Positions 26,249 to 35,479 of a DNA stretch of 64,000 nucleotides are shown here, one piece after another. Position 1 is the stretch's first letter. Every line of letters begins with the position of its first letter. Origin of the DNA: Saccharomonospora piscinae (GTDB lineage: Bacteria; Actinomycetota; Actinomycetes; Mycobacteriales; Pseudonocardiaceae); NCBI RefSeq assembly GCF_005862235.1, contig NZ_VCEK01000003.1, forward strand, positions 447,547 through 511,546, given 5' to 3'. The translations under genes were made by a program, and so were the position numbers. The notes under the pieces are model-generated. The model did not search any database and had not been told where the DNA came from. It saw nothing but the letters and a program-made list of their open reading frames with translations.

Positions 26249-27604
26249 GTGTCAGACCTGTCGGCCATCGTGAAGGCCTACGACATCCGGGGAGTCGTCG
26301 GGGAGGAGCTGACCGAGGAGCTGGTCACCGACTTCGGTGCCGCCTTCGCCCTGCTCATCAAGCCCGACTCGCCGTCGGTGGTGATCGGCCACGACATGCG
26401 CGACTCCTCGCCCGGCCTCGCGAAGGCGTTCGCCAGGGGCGTGACCTCCCAGGGGCTCGACGTGGTGTCGATCGGCCTCGCCAGTACCGACGAGCTCTAC
26501 TTCGCGTCGGGCTCGCTCAACATGCCGGGCGCCATGTTCACAGCCAGCCACAACCCCGCGCAGTACAACGGCATCAAGCTGTGCCGCGCGGGCGCCGCCC
26601 CGGTGGGCCAGGAGTCGGGGCTCGCCGAGATCAGGGACACGGTGGAGCACGGCGTTCCCGCGTTCGAGGGCCAGGCCGGGTCCGTCACCGAGCGGGACGT
26701 GCTGGCCGACTACGTCCGCCACCTGCACTCGCTGGTGGACCTCAGCGCCAGCCGCCCGTTGAAGATCGTGGTCGACGCGGGCAACGGGATGGGCGGGCTC
26801 ACCGTGCCGCACGTGTTCGAGGGGCTGCCGTTCGAGATCGTGCCGCTGTACTTCGAACTCGACGGCACGTTCCCCAACCACGAGGCCAACCCGCTCGACC
26901 CCGCGAACATCGTCGACCTGCAGGCCAAGGTACGCGAGGTCGGCGCCGACATCGGACTGGCGTTCGACGGCGACGCGGACCGCTGCTTCGTCGTCGACGC
27001 CAACGGCGACCCGGTGCCACCCAGTGCCATCACCGCGCTGGTGGCGGTGCGGGAGCTGGCCAAAGAGCCGGGCGCCACTGTCATCCACAACCTCATCACG
27101 TCGAAGGCCGTCCCGGAGATCGTGGCCGAGCACGGTGGCACGCCGGTGCGCACGCGGGTGGGGCACTCCTTCATCAAGGAGACGATGGCTCAGACCGGCG
27201 CGATCTTCGGTGGTGAGCACTCCGCGCACTACTACTTCCGCGACTTCTGGCGTGCCGACACCGGCATGCTCGCCGCGCTGCACGTGCTGGCCGCGCTCGG
27301 TGAACAGGAAGGCCCGCTGTCCGCACTGACCGCCGACTACAGCCGCTACGTCGCCTCCGGCGAGATCAACTCGACGGTGGCCGACCAGGAGGGCCGCCTC
27401 GCCGCGGTCAGGGCCGCCTACGCGGGCCGGGAGGGCGTGGAGCTCGACGAACTCGACGGGCTCACGGTCGACCTGGGCAGCGCCGGCTGGTTCAATCTCC
27501 GTGCGTCCAACACGGAGCCGTTGCTCCGGCTCAACGTCGAGGCACCCGACGAGGCCGCGATGCGTGCACTGACCGACGACGTCCTCGCTCTGGTCCGCGC
27601 CTGA
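26249..27604 (+). CDS. manB: Phosphomannomutase/phosphoglucomutase ManB
   Basis: Interconverts mannose-6-phosphate and mannose-1-phosphate, leading to GDP-mannose for polyprenyl-phosphomannose, lipoglycans and protein mannosylation. The 451-residue protein has the phosphoserine S100 in TASHNPAQYNG, the magnesium loop DGDAD at 240-244, the sugar-binding GGEHS loop and the C-terminal phosphate site NTEPLLRLN. The GTG at 26249 follows GGAGAGG. It heads manB, Trm112-like, SIS protein and manA, the order known in mycobacteria (Rv3257c-Rv3255c). Confidence 0.92.
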   Translation: MSDLSAIVKAYDIRGVVGEELTEELVTDFGAAFALLIKPDSPSVVIGHDMRDSSPGLAKAFARGVTSQGLDVVSIGLASTDELYFASGSLNMPGAMFTASHNPAQYNGIKLCRAGAAPVGQESGLAEIRDTVEHGVPAFEGQAGSVTERDVLADYVRHLHSLVDLSASRPLKIVVDAGNGMGGLTVPHVFEGLPFEIVPLYFELDGTFPNHEANPLDPANIVDLQAKVREVGADIGLAFDGDADRCFVVDANGDPVPPSAITALVAVRELAKEPGATVIHNLITSKAVPEIVAEHGGTPVRTRVGHSFIKETMAQTGAIFGGEHSAHYYFRDFWRADTGMLAALHVLAALGEQEGPLSALTADYSRYVASGEINSTVADQEGRLAAVRAAYAGREGVELDELDGLTVDLGSAGWFNLRASNTEPLLRLNVEAPDEAAMRALTDDVLALVRA

Positions 27605-27654
27605 TCGCCGGTCGGCAGGACGCCCCCGTACGTCGCTAGTGGTAAAGAGGAAGT

Positions 27655-27903
27655 ATGGCCGTCACGCTCGATTCACAGTTGCTGGACATCCTCGCGTGCC
27701 CCGCGCCTGACCACGCCCCGCTGACTCCGGGGACGCCGGAGGACCCGGAGGCCGACGCGCTGACCTGCACGTCGTGCGGGCGGGTGTACGAGGTGCGTGA
27801 CGGCATTCCCGTCCTACTGCTGGACGAGGCCGTCATCGCGGACGAGTCCGCGTCCTCCGACGTGCCTCCCGACGCCGAGAAGTCCACGTCCGATGGTGCT
27901 TGA
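27655..27903 (+). CDS. Trm112 family zinc-binding protein
   Basis: An 82-residue protein with the Trm112 start LDSQLLDILACP and the second cysteine pair in LTCTSCGRVYEVRDGIPVLL. These would form a zinc ribbon. Trm112 proteins activate methyltransferases in eukaryotes; in bacteria the function is unknown. The C-terminus overlaps the next gene by 11 bases, so the two are translated together. Confidence 0.85.
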   Translation: MAVTLDSQLLDILACPAPDHAPLTPGTPEDPEADALTCTSCGRVYEVRDGIPVLLLDEAVIADESASSDVPPDAEKSTSDGA

Positions 27904-28981
27904 CGACAGCCTGCTCGACGACCCGGCGCGGCTGACCGAGGCCGACGGTGGCGGGCTGCTCAGAGCGGCCGCGATGGCGGGAGCCCAGGTCCGTGCCACC
28001 GCGGAGGTGGCGGAGGAACTGGAGCTGGGTGCCCGGCTCGACGGCAACCGGCCTCGCTCGTTCGTGATCGTGACCCGGCCCGGTGCGGGGCAGAGCGCCG
28101 CGCACCTGCTGTACTCCCTCGTGGCGCCCGCCGGGCCCGTGCCGGTCGTGACCAGCGACGTCGTGCCGGGTTGGGTGGGGGCGCTCGACGTGGTCTTCGC
28201 GCACACCGACGACCCCTACGACCAGGAACTCGCGCTGTCGCTGGAGCGGGCCGCCCGCTACGGCGCCGGTGTGGTCCTCTCCGCTCCGCCCGACGGGCCC
28301 GTCGCGTCGTCGGTGGCGGGCCGGGGCATCGTCCTGGCACCGCGCGTCCCCGTTCCACCGGAGCTGGTGCTGCCGAGGGCGCTCGCGGCGGGCCTGCTGA
28401 CGGCCAACACCGTGGGGCTGGCGTCCGCGGACATCGCCGCTCTCGCCGACCGGCTGGACAACGAGGCCGAGCGGGGACACCCTGGCCACGAGTCGTTCGT
28501 GAACCCGGCCAAGTCACTGGCGTTGCGGATGGCCGATCACGTCCCGCTGCTGTGGGGGCTGGACCCGGTGGCTGTGGCGGTGGCACGCCACGGTGCGTTC
28601 GCGCTGGCCGCCCACGCCGCCGTGGTGGCCGACGCGGCGCCCTACCGGCAGGCGCTGGCGAGGCCCGCGCTGCGGCGAGCCGCCACGGAGGTGTCCGGTG
28701 ATCACTCGATCTTCGCCGACCCGGAGGAGCGCACCGGCGACAACCCGGTGCGGGCCGTGCTGCTGGCCGTCGTCGCGGGCCAGGCGGCCGACCATGCCCG
28801 CCACCACGCGCAGGAGGCGTTGCCGTCGGCGGACCTGCTGGCACCCGCGGAGGAGATCTCGGCCGACGACGCCGGCCGCGCGGCCGTGCTCGCACTGCGG
28901 TTCGACCTCGCGGCTCTCTACCTCGGACTTGCCGCTGGAACGATCGGGGGAGCCGGCCGCGTCGCGCCCGCGACGGCGTAG
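27893..28981 (+). CDS. SIS-domain phosphosugar isomerase-like protein
   Basis: A 362-residue protein corresponding to Rv3256c between manB and manA. The glycine-rich opening of an SIS fold is recognisable (IVTRPGAGQSAAHLLYSL), followed by VPVVTSDVVPGW and VDPLLWGLDPVAV-like segments of the phosphoglucose/phosphomannose isomerase family. Its location suggests a role in mannose-phosphate metabolism or its regulation, but the key catalytic residues of true isomerases are not obvious. ATG 27893 overlaps the Trm112 gene. Confidence 0.65.
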   Translation: MVLDDSLLDDPARLTEADGGGLLRAAAMAGAQVRATAEVAEELELGARLDGNRPRSFVIVTRPGAGQSAAHLLYSLVAPAGPVPVVTSDVVPGWVGALDVVFAHTDDPYDQELALSLERAARYGAGVVLSAPPDGPVASSVAGRGIVLAPRVPVPPELVLPRALAAGLLTANTVGLASADIAALADRLDNEAERGHPGHESFVNPAKSLALRMADHVPLLWGLDPVAVAVARHGAFALAAHAAVVADAAPYRQALARPALRRAATEVSGDHSIFADPEERTGDNPVRAVLLAVVAGQAADHARHHAQEALPSADLLAPAEEISADDAGRAAVLALRFDLAALYLGLAAGTIGGAGRVAPATA

Positions 28982-29028
28982 CGCCAGCACACGAGGACAG
29001 GCCGGGCATCGGCCGGCGAGGAGTTGAG

Positions 29029-30267
29029 TTGACCGTGGAACTGCTGCGTAACGCAGTCCGGCCCTATGCGTGGGGCTCCAGGACCACGATCCCGGAACTG
29101 CTGGGGAGACCGGTCCCCGCGCCGCATCCCGAGGCGGAACTGTGGATGGGCGCGCATCCGGGCGACCCGTCGCGGGTCGTGGGCCAGGACGGCACCGAGC
29201 GCAGCCTCCTCGACCTGGTGGAGGGCGATCCGGTGGGTCAGCTCGGTCAGCGGTGCGCGCGCCGTTGGGGCGGGCGGTTGCCGTTCCTGCTGAAGATTCT
29301 CGCCGTCGAGGAGCCGCTGTCGATGCAGGCGCATCCGTCGGCGGAGCAGGCGGCGGAGGGCTGGGCGCGCGAGGAGGCGGCCGGTATCGCCAGGGACGCC
29401 CCCAACCGCAACTACCCGGACTCCACGGCCAAACCCGAGCTCGTGTGCGCGCTGACCGAGTTCCACGCGCTCGCCGGGTTCCGCGAGCCGAGGCACACGG
29501 TGCGACTGCTGCGGGCCCTCGACACGCCCGGCCTGACGAAGTACACGGAGCTGCTGGCGGGCCAGCCGGACCCGGACGGGCTGCGCACGCTGTTCACGAC
29601 GTTGATCACCATGCCGCAGCCGACGCTGGACCAACTGCTGCCGGAGGTACTGGACGCCTGCGTGCGGCACATCAAGGAGCACGGTGAGTTCGACACGGAG
29701 TGCAGGACCGTGCTGGAGCTGGGGGAGGCGCATCCGCGCGATGCCGGTGTGCTGGCCGCGTTGTTGCTCAACCGGCTCACGCTGAGCGCGGGCGAGGCGC
29801 TCTACCTGCCCGCCGGAAACCTGCATCTCTACCTGCACGGCACGGCGGTGGAGATTCTCGCCAACTCCGACAACATCCTGCGGTGCGGGCTGACGCCGAA
29901 ACACGTGGACGTTCCCGAACTGCTGCGGGTGGTCGACTTCGCCTGCGGTGACATGCCTGTGCTCGACGGTGAGTGGGCGAGCTCGCAGGGGCGGGTGGCG
30001 TTGTATCGCACCGACGCGCCCGAGTTCGAACTCTCCCGCGTCGAGTGGGCCGCCGACGACCGGGACGAGGTCTGGTTGGGGGCACCGGGCCCCGAGATCC
30101 TGCTGTGCACGGAGGGGGAGCTGCTGCTCTGCTCGGAGGACGGGTCGAAGGTGGAGTTGCGGCGCGGCGAGTCGGTGTGGTTGCCCGCCTGCGATCCCGC
30201 GGTGCGCGTGCGTCCCGTCGCCGGTCCCGCCCGGCTGTTCCGGGCCACCGCGGGCACCTGCGCGTGA
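29029..30267 (+). CDS. manA: Mannose-6-phosphate isomerase, class I
   Basis: Zinc enzyme converting fructose-6-phosphate to mannose-6-phosphate, feeding ManB. The 412-residue protein has zinc ligands Q100 and H102 in MQAHPS, E137 in KPEL, and a histidine in GNLHLYLHGTAVEI. The start NAVRPYAWGSRTTIPELLG is typical. TTG at 29029 is preferred because AGGAG lies 5 bases upstream; the GTG at 29035 would be 11 bases away. It ends the mannose-phosphate block. Confidence 0.92.
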   Translation: MTVELLRNAVRPYAWGSRTTIPELLGRPVPAPHPEAELWMGAHPGDPSRVVGQDGTERSLLDLVEGDPVGQLGQRCARRWGGRLPFLLKILAVEEPLSMQAHPSAEQAAEGWAREEAAGIARDAPNRNYPDSTAKPELVCALTEFHALAGFREPRHTVRLLRALDTPGLTKYTELLAGQPDPDGLRTLFTTLITMPQPTLDQLLPEVLDACVRHIKEHGEFDTECRTVLELGEAHPRDAGVLAALLLNRLTLSAGEALYLPAGNLHLYLHGTAVEILANSDNILRCGLTPKHVDVPELLRVVDFACGDMPVLDGEWASSQGRVALYRTDAPEFELSRVEWAADDRDEVWLGAPGPEILLCTEGELLLCSEDGSKVELRRGESVWLPACDPAVRVRPVAGPARLFRATAGTCA

Positions 30268-30382
30268 CCGATTTGTCCCGGTGCTGGTCAGTGGCGTCCG
30301 GGTCGTCGTTTCGGTCTGCGTCCTTGCTCTAGGCTGCCCCGGTCGCGGGCGACTGGCCCGCGTGAGCCGAAGAGGGGAAGTA

Positions 30383-31297
30383 GTGGCAGCCAACGGTGGG
30401 ACCAAGGCGATCCTCGCCGCACTGTTCGCCAACGCCGGGATCGCGGTGTCGAAGTTCGTGGGCTTCGTGATCACGGGATCGTCGTCGATGCTCGCGGAGG
30501 CGGTGCACTCGGTGGCGGACACGTCGAACCAGGGATTGTTGCTGCTGGGGCAGCGCACCGCGAAGCGAAGGGCGACGAAGGAACATCCTTTCGGCTATGG
30601 GCGGGAACGCTACTTCTATTCGTTCATCGTCGCGCTGATGCTGTTCACTCTGGGCTCGGCGTTCGCGCTCTACGAGGGTGTCCACAAGGTGCAGCACCCC
30701 GAGGACCTGTCCTCCCCGATGGTCGCCGTGGTGATTCTGGTGGTGGCCATCGCGCTGGAGACCTTCAGCTTCCGCACCGCGATCCGCGAGTCGCGGGGGC
30801 TCAAGGGGGACCGGAGCTGGTGGGCGTTCGTACGTCAGTCGAAGACCCCGGAGCTGCCCGTCGTCCTGCTTGAGGACGCGGGCGCCCTGTTCGGCCTGGT
30901 GTTCGCCCTGATCGGTGTCGGCCTGTCGGTGGTGACGGGCAAACCCGTGTGGGACGGCGTCGGAACCCTCATGATCGGGGCGCTGTTGGGTGTCATCGCC
31001 ATCATCCTGATCATCGAGATGAAGAGCCTGCTCATCGGTGAGGGCGCCGCGGAGCGGGAACTGCGGGCGATCGAGGCGGAACTGGTCTCGGGTCGCGTCG
31101 AGCGGGTCATCCACATCCGCACCCAGTACGTCGGGCCGGAGGAGTTGCTGGTGGCGGCGAAGCTCGGACTGCGTGGCGGGCTGGAGATGGCGGAGGTGGC
31201 GACCGAGATCGACGAGGCCGAGGCCAGGGTGCGCGCGACGGTGCCCGCCGCGAGGCTCATCTACCTGGAACCGGACCTGTACCGGGCCGCCGTGTGA
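30383..31297 (+). CDS. Cation diffusion facilitator (CDF) family transporter
   Basis: Metal-cation exporter of the CDF/ZnT type, 304 residues with five or six membrane helices. The metal-site motifs are HSVADTSNQ in helix 2 and EDAGALFG in helix 5; the latter matches the SLC30A9-like branch. A cytoplasmic C-terminal domain of about 80 residues ends YLEPDLYRA. The GTG at 30383 has AGAGGGGAAG upstream. Zinc or manganese is the likely substrate but cannot be distinguished. It starts 115 bases after manA, outside the mannose block. Confidence 0.85.
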   Translation: MAANGGTKAILAALFANAGIAVSKFVGFVITGSSSMLAEAVHSVADTSNQGLLLLGQRTAKRRATKEHPFGYGRERYFYSFIVALMLFTLGSAFALYEGVHKVQHPEDLSSPMVAVVILVVAIALETFSFRTAIRESRGLKGDRSWWAFVRQSKTPELPVVLLEDAGALFGLVFALIGVGLSVVTGKPVWDGVGTLMIGALLGVIAIILIIEMKSLLIGEGAAERELRAIEAELVSGRVERVIHIRTQYVGPEELLVAAKLGLRGGLEMAEVATEIDEAEARVRATVPAARLIYLEPDLYRAAV

Positions 31298-31507
31298 TGA
31301 CGGCGGGGCGCCGTCCGGGCACCGATTGTTGCGACTTGACGGCGATTGGGTCATGAGTCGTTACTGATCGGAATCAATCGGATCACCTCGCTCGTAACGG
31401 GATGGCCGTTTCACTCCGAACGGATAGGGTCCCGCTCGGACCGGACTCATCCGTCCCCGACCCCGATCCGGTCAGTGTCCCAACCCTTCCCGTACCCGGA
31501 GTGCCGC

Positions 31508-32281
31508 ATGTCCCTGAGTCCACGAACCCGCCTGCGCTCGATGGCCGTCGCCACGCTGACACTCGGCCTGGTGATGGGTGCGAACTCCGTCGCAGCCGCT
31601 ACGGGTGCCGAGGAGGACCCGAGGGCCGAGGTGCACGAGGGCAACGTCACCCGGTGCGACGCGTTCGGCGGCGGACTCCTGGTCAGCGTCGGTGACGAGG
31701 ATCAGGTGGAGAACCTGCCGGGCCTGACCTTCGAGGGCGGCGACACCGCCTCCGCCGAGTACGTCGCGGTCACGAGTGTCCCGGAGGGCATCGCGGTCAC
31801 GGCGATCGTGGTCAAGGGCGGCCCCGGCTACAACGTGTACGTGCCGGGCGAGCGAGGGCTGACCTCCGAGGCGCCGTGGGAGGACCTGCGCTCGCCGGTG
31901 AACCCGGGCGGCAAGATCCCGACGATCAGCCACTGGTTCGTGTGCGGCGCGGAGGCGCTCCCCCCCACCACAGAGCCTGCGGAGCCCACCACGGAGCCGG
32001 AGGAGCCTGGGCAGAGCGAGCAACCCACCGAGCCCGAGGAGACCGAGCCGGGCGCGTCGACGTCCTCCGTCCCGAGTGGGTCCATGTCGGCTCCGGAACC
32101 CAGTGCCTCCGCGCCCGCGAACACCCTCACGGCGGTCGCCGGCAAGGAGAACCCCGCCGCGGACGACCTCGCCTCGACCGGCCTGAGCAGTGGCTGGTTG
32201 ATCGGTGTCGGCGCCGCGCTGGTCGTCGGCGGAGGTGCGCTGCTCGCGTTGACCCGCCTGCGCCGCAGGAGCACGACCTGA
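31508..32281 (+). CDS. Secreted cell-wall protein with LAxTG sortase signal
   Basis: A 257-residue exported protein. The signal peptide ends near VAAATGAEE. A domain of about 120 residues follows, with KGGPGYNVYVPG and FVCGAEALPP, then a Pro/Thr/Glu spacer (PTTEPAEPTTEPEEP) that would span the wall. The C-terminus has LASTG at 221-225, then a hydrophobic helix and a basic end (LRRRSTT), the arrangement recognised by class E sortases, whose motif is LAxTG. No sortase lies in the window. The ATG at 31508 is the natural start of the signal peptide. Confidence 0.75.
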   Translation: MSLSPRTRLRSMAVATLTLGLVMGANSVAAATGAEEDPRAEVHEGNVTRCDAFGGGLLVSVGDEDQVENLPGLTFEGGDTASAEYVAVTSVPEGIAVTAIVVKGGPGYNVYVPGERGLTSEAPWEDLRSPVNPGGKIPTISHWFVCGAEALPPTTEPAEPTTEPEEPGQSEQPTEPEETEPGASTSSVPSGSMSAPEPSASAPANTLTAVAGKENPAADDLASTGLSSGWLIGVGAALVVGGGALLALTRLRRRSTT

Positions 32282-32285
32282 GGTA

Positions 32286-34706
32286 CTAGAAGGCCCCGCC
32301 GCCGACCCGGCTGCTCGGCACCCTCGGCCCACCGAACACGTCGCCCGGCACAGGGGCGGGTCCGGTGGGTCGGGTCGGTTCGGGGATCGCGGGTGAGGGG
32401 CCCGCGAGACCCGCGGCGCACGCCACCGCCCTGTCCCACTCGGGCTCGGCGATGTAGTCGGCGTGGCGCCGCACACCCGGTGCCCACCGGCGCCCGCTCA
32501 CGGGGCCCGGCATCGGGTCGGGCAGCCAGTGGTCCCCGCCGAGAACGAGCACCCCGTGGGCACCCCGCTCGGCCGCGTCGAGTGGCCCGACGCCGCCCTC
32601 GGGCAGATAGCCGATGCCCAGCAGGTCGCCCCCGGTGACCTGGTGCCGCCACGTGGTGGCACCCCCGCCGAACGTGTCGGTGCCCCGGCAGAGCCCCCGC
32701 CAACGGCCGTCGAGCCCGCCGTAGAGCCGTTCGAGCGTGTCGTGACCGAACACGGCGGGGAAGGCCCGCTGGTAGCCCCACTGCAACGGCGCCCCCGCCG
32801 TGAGCACGCCCAGCCGCTCGCGCTCGGCGGGCGTGAGCTCCGCGGTGAGCCTGCCCGCGGTGATCAGCGCGAGCAGCCCGCCGACGTGGTATCCGGCGAC
32901 GACCACCCGGTTGTCGTGCTTGCGCAGGTGTTCCTTGGTGCGCTCGGCCAGTTCCGGCACGACCTTCAAGGCGTACGAGGGAGGGACAACGGGGTGTGCC
33001 ACGCGGGGCCAGAAGCACACCAGGTCGGCGAACGCGGCGAGGTGGCGCACGCGCTGGGTGCCGGTGGCCGTGGTGTAGACCGCGCGCAGCAGGGCCAGCG
33101 CCAGCGCCCCGAGCGCGACCACTCCGAGCGCCGACAGCGGCGTGAGCAGGGCCGGGATGTCGAGCTCCGCGACCCGGACCACCACCAGCGCGGCGGCGCC
33201 GGCGATCATGACGAGGACGACGGCGAGTACCAGCCGGTGCAGGTGCTTGCGCTCCCAGGCCGCCCGTGCCCACGCATCGGCGGCGTCGGCGAGGTCGGCG
33301 TCGCGGGTCTCCATCAGCCGGAGCACCTCGGGTATGCCACGCCGGTGGCGGCGCAGCGGGCCGGCCACGAGCGCGTACCCGGCCACCAGTGTCGCGACCG
33401 CGAGACCGGCACCCCACAGGAGCGTGATGAGGGCGTATCCGCGGGGCAGCGCGAGGTCGGCGTCCAGCAGGTACCGCGCGGCGATCGCCAGGCCCGCACC
33501 GAAGCCACCGCCCAGCAGCCCCGCCAGGGCGAGCGCGGGCGCCGCGGCCCATCCTCCGGCCCACGGCCGCAGCCGCTGGGGCAACCCGGACCAGGCTCCG
33601 CGTGCCACGACGGCCGTGGGGATCAGCAGCACCGCGAACAGCACACAGGTGACGAACAGGGCCGCGGCCACGAGTTCGACCATCGCGCCAGCCCCGGTGA
33701 CGAACGGACCCGTGGCGCCGTCCCTGGCGGATGCCGGCACCACCGTGGCGACGCCGACGAGGCACAGCGCCAGCGCCAGCAGGGCGAACCGCGAGGCGGG
33801 GCCCAGCAGGCGGTGGGTGCGGAACGCGGCACCCCCGACCGCGAGTCCCGGCAGCGCCAGCGCCAGGATCCACGCGGTGCTGCCCACCACGCCCTCGGGG
33901 GCCCGCAACGGGTCACCGAGCAGGACGACGGCCACGGTCCCCAGCGCCGCCACCGAGTGCAGGCAGCGCAGCGTGGTGGTGTAGTCCTGGTCGTCAACCA
34001 GGGTGCCGCCGGGCAGGTCGGGACGGGGCTCGCGCAGCCGGGCCGCCCGCACCGGCCACGAGGCGGACGCCACCGCGAACAGCACCGCCACCACGGCCAG
34101 CAGCGGTACGACACCGACCGCGGTGCGGGCGACGGCGGTGTCGCGCAGCCACGACGGCGCGCCGCCGAGACACCCTGAACCCGGCCGCAGGCACTGACCG
34201 GCGACCAGGTCGAGGGACACGACCGCCAGCTGCGCCACGAGCAGCATGGTCAGCAGCACGCCCGTCACCCTGAGCAGCGACCGGCACACCGCCGTCAGAG
34301 CGCGTGAGGCCCGCGGTGCCGACGCCGACTCGGGCGGGAGCATCCACTGCGCCACGTTCACCAGCGAGAACGGGAACAGCAGCGCCCAGGCTGCCTTGGC
34401 GGCCCCACCCGAGGTCATCCGGCTCCACAGGTAGCCCTCCAGCGTGCGTGACACGGAGCGGCCGAGTGCGCACAGCACGGGACCGGGCGCGGGCCTGCGC
34501 AGGCGGTCGGCGGGGCGGATGACCCGGCCCACGCCGTCGCCCGCGACGTCGACGGTGCTCGTGGCGTCGAGCAGATCGTCACCGCTGGTGCCGATGAGCC
34601 CGGGAACTCGCAGTTCGACGACGTGGGTGTCGGGTCCGGGCAGTGGCACGAGTGGAACACCTCGCTCGGCGACGGAAAAGGTGGCGGGGACGAACGGTCC
34701 GACCAC
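32286..34706 (-). CDS. Large multi-pass membrane protein with a lipase-like C-terminal domain
   Basis: An 806-residue protein of unknown function. The first ~100 residues are soluble. About ten membrane helices follow (for example LLAVVAVLFAVASASWPV). The last ~230 residues resemble an alpha/beta hydrolase: VVVAGYHVGGLLAL at about 600-613 sits where a GxSxG elbow would be, but histidine replaces the catalytic serine; GGDHWLPDP near 725 resembles the catalytic histidine loop. The GTG at 34706 is the only upstream start. Its 3' end is 4 bases from the sortase substrate gene, tail-to-tail. Confidence 0.6.
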   Translation of the reverse strand: MVGPFVPATFSVAERGVPLVPLPGPDTHVVELRVPGLIGTSGDDLLDATSTVDVAGDGVGRVIRPADRLRRPAPGPVLCALGRSVSRTLEGYLWSRMTSGGAAKAAWALLFPFSLVNVAQWMLPPESASAPRASRALTAVCRSLLRVTGVLLTMLLVAQLAVVSLDLVAGQCLRPGSGCLGGAPSWLRDTAVARTAVGVVPLLAVVAVLFAVASASWPVRAARLREPRPDLPGGTLVDDQDYTTTLRCLHSVAALGTVAVVLLGDPLRAPEGVVGSTAWILALALPGLAVGGAAFRTHRLLGPASRFALLALALCLVGVATVVPASARDGATGPFVTGAGAMVELVAAALFVTCVLFAVLLIPTAVVARGAWSGLPQRLRPWAGGWAAAPALALAGLLGGGFGAGLAIAARYLLDADLALPRGYALITLLWGAGLAVATLVAGYALVAGPLRRHRRGIPEVLRLMETRDADLADAADAWARAAWERKHLHRLVLAVVLVMIAGAAALVVVRVAELDIPALLTPLSALGVVALGALALALLRAVYTTATGTQRVRHLAAFADLVCFWPRVAHPVVPPSYALKVVPELAERTKEHLRKHDNRVVVAGYHVGGLLALITAGRLTAELTPAERERLGVLTAGAPLQWGYQRAFPAVFGHDTLERLYGGLDGRWRGLCRGTDTFGGGATTWRHQVTGGDLLGIGYLPEGGVGPLDAAERGAHGVLVLGGDHWLPDPMPGPVSGRRWAPGVRRHADYIAEPEWDRAVACAAGLAGPSPAIPEPTRPTGPAPVPGDVFGGPRVPSSRVGGGAF

Positions 34707-34798
34707 CCACGGTAACGAAACGGGGACGTTTCCGCTGGTTACGGCGTGCAGTGATTGCCACCCGGTCGGGGGAAACCGCGATACGCCACAATGGGCGC

Positions 34799-35479
34799 AT
34801 GGGGCGGTTGGTGGTCGTCGAAGGCCTTGACGGCGCGGGCAAACGCACGCTTACCGAGTCGTTGACCGCCGCGCTCCGCGCACAGGGCGCGACCGTGACC
34901 ACGCTGGCGTTCCCCCGATACGGCCGCGACGTCCACGCGGATCTCGTCCGCGAGGCACTGCACGGTGCTCACGGTGACCTCGCCGACTCGGTGTACGGCA
35001 TGGCGCTGCTGTACGCGCTGGATCGCAGGGACGCCGCCGACGAGATCCGGCTGGCGCTGTCCTCGCACGACGTGGTGCTGCTCGACCGCTACGTCGCGTC
35101 GAACGCCGCCTACCAGGCCGCGCGGCTGGGCGAGGGTGTCGACGGGCCCGTGGTGCGGTGGGTCAGGGACCTGGAGATCGACAGGTTCGGCCTGCCCGTT
35201 CCCGACCGGCAGCTGTTGTTGCGGGTGCCGGTGGATCTCGCCGCTCGGCGTGCCAGGACGAGGGCCGAGCAGGACACCTCGCGGAAGATCGACGCCTTCG
35301 AGTCCGACGACACGTTGCAGGCGCGCTGCTCCCGGATGTACGACGCGCTCGCCGAGCGCGGGTGGCTGTCGCAGTGGCACGTCCTCGACGGCACCCGCGA
35401 GCGGTCCCGGCAGGGCGCGGACGCCGAGCAGCCGGAGGACGTGGCCGCGCTGGCCACCTCGCTCTACCTCGGGAAGTGA
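34799..35479 (+). CDS. tmk: Thymidylate kinase
   Basis: Phosphorylates dTMP to dTDP. The 226-residue protein has the P-loop EGLDGAGKRT at 8-17; the lysine-arginine pair instead of K[ST] also occurs in the mycobacterial enzyme. AFPRYGRDVHADLV and the DR motif in LLDRYVASNAAYQAAR are also typical. The ATG at 34799 is the only close start. In mycobacteria tmk directly precedes mtrA; here an IclR-type gene on the opposite strand lies between, and its 3' end overlaps that of tmk. Confidence 0.9.
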   Translation: MGRLVVVEGLDGAGKRTLTESLTAALRAQGATVTTLAFPRYGRDVHADLVREALHGAHGDLADSVYGMALLYALDRRDAADEIRLALSSHDVVLLDRYVASNAAYQAARLGEGVDGPVVRWVRDLEIDRFGLPVPDRQLLLRVPVDLAARRARTRAEQDTSRKIDAFESDDTLQARCSRMYDALAERGWLSQWHVLDGTRERSRQGADAEQPEDVAALATSLYLGK

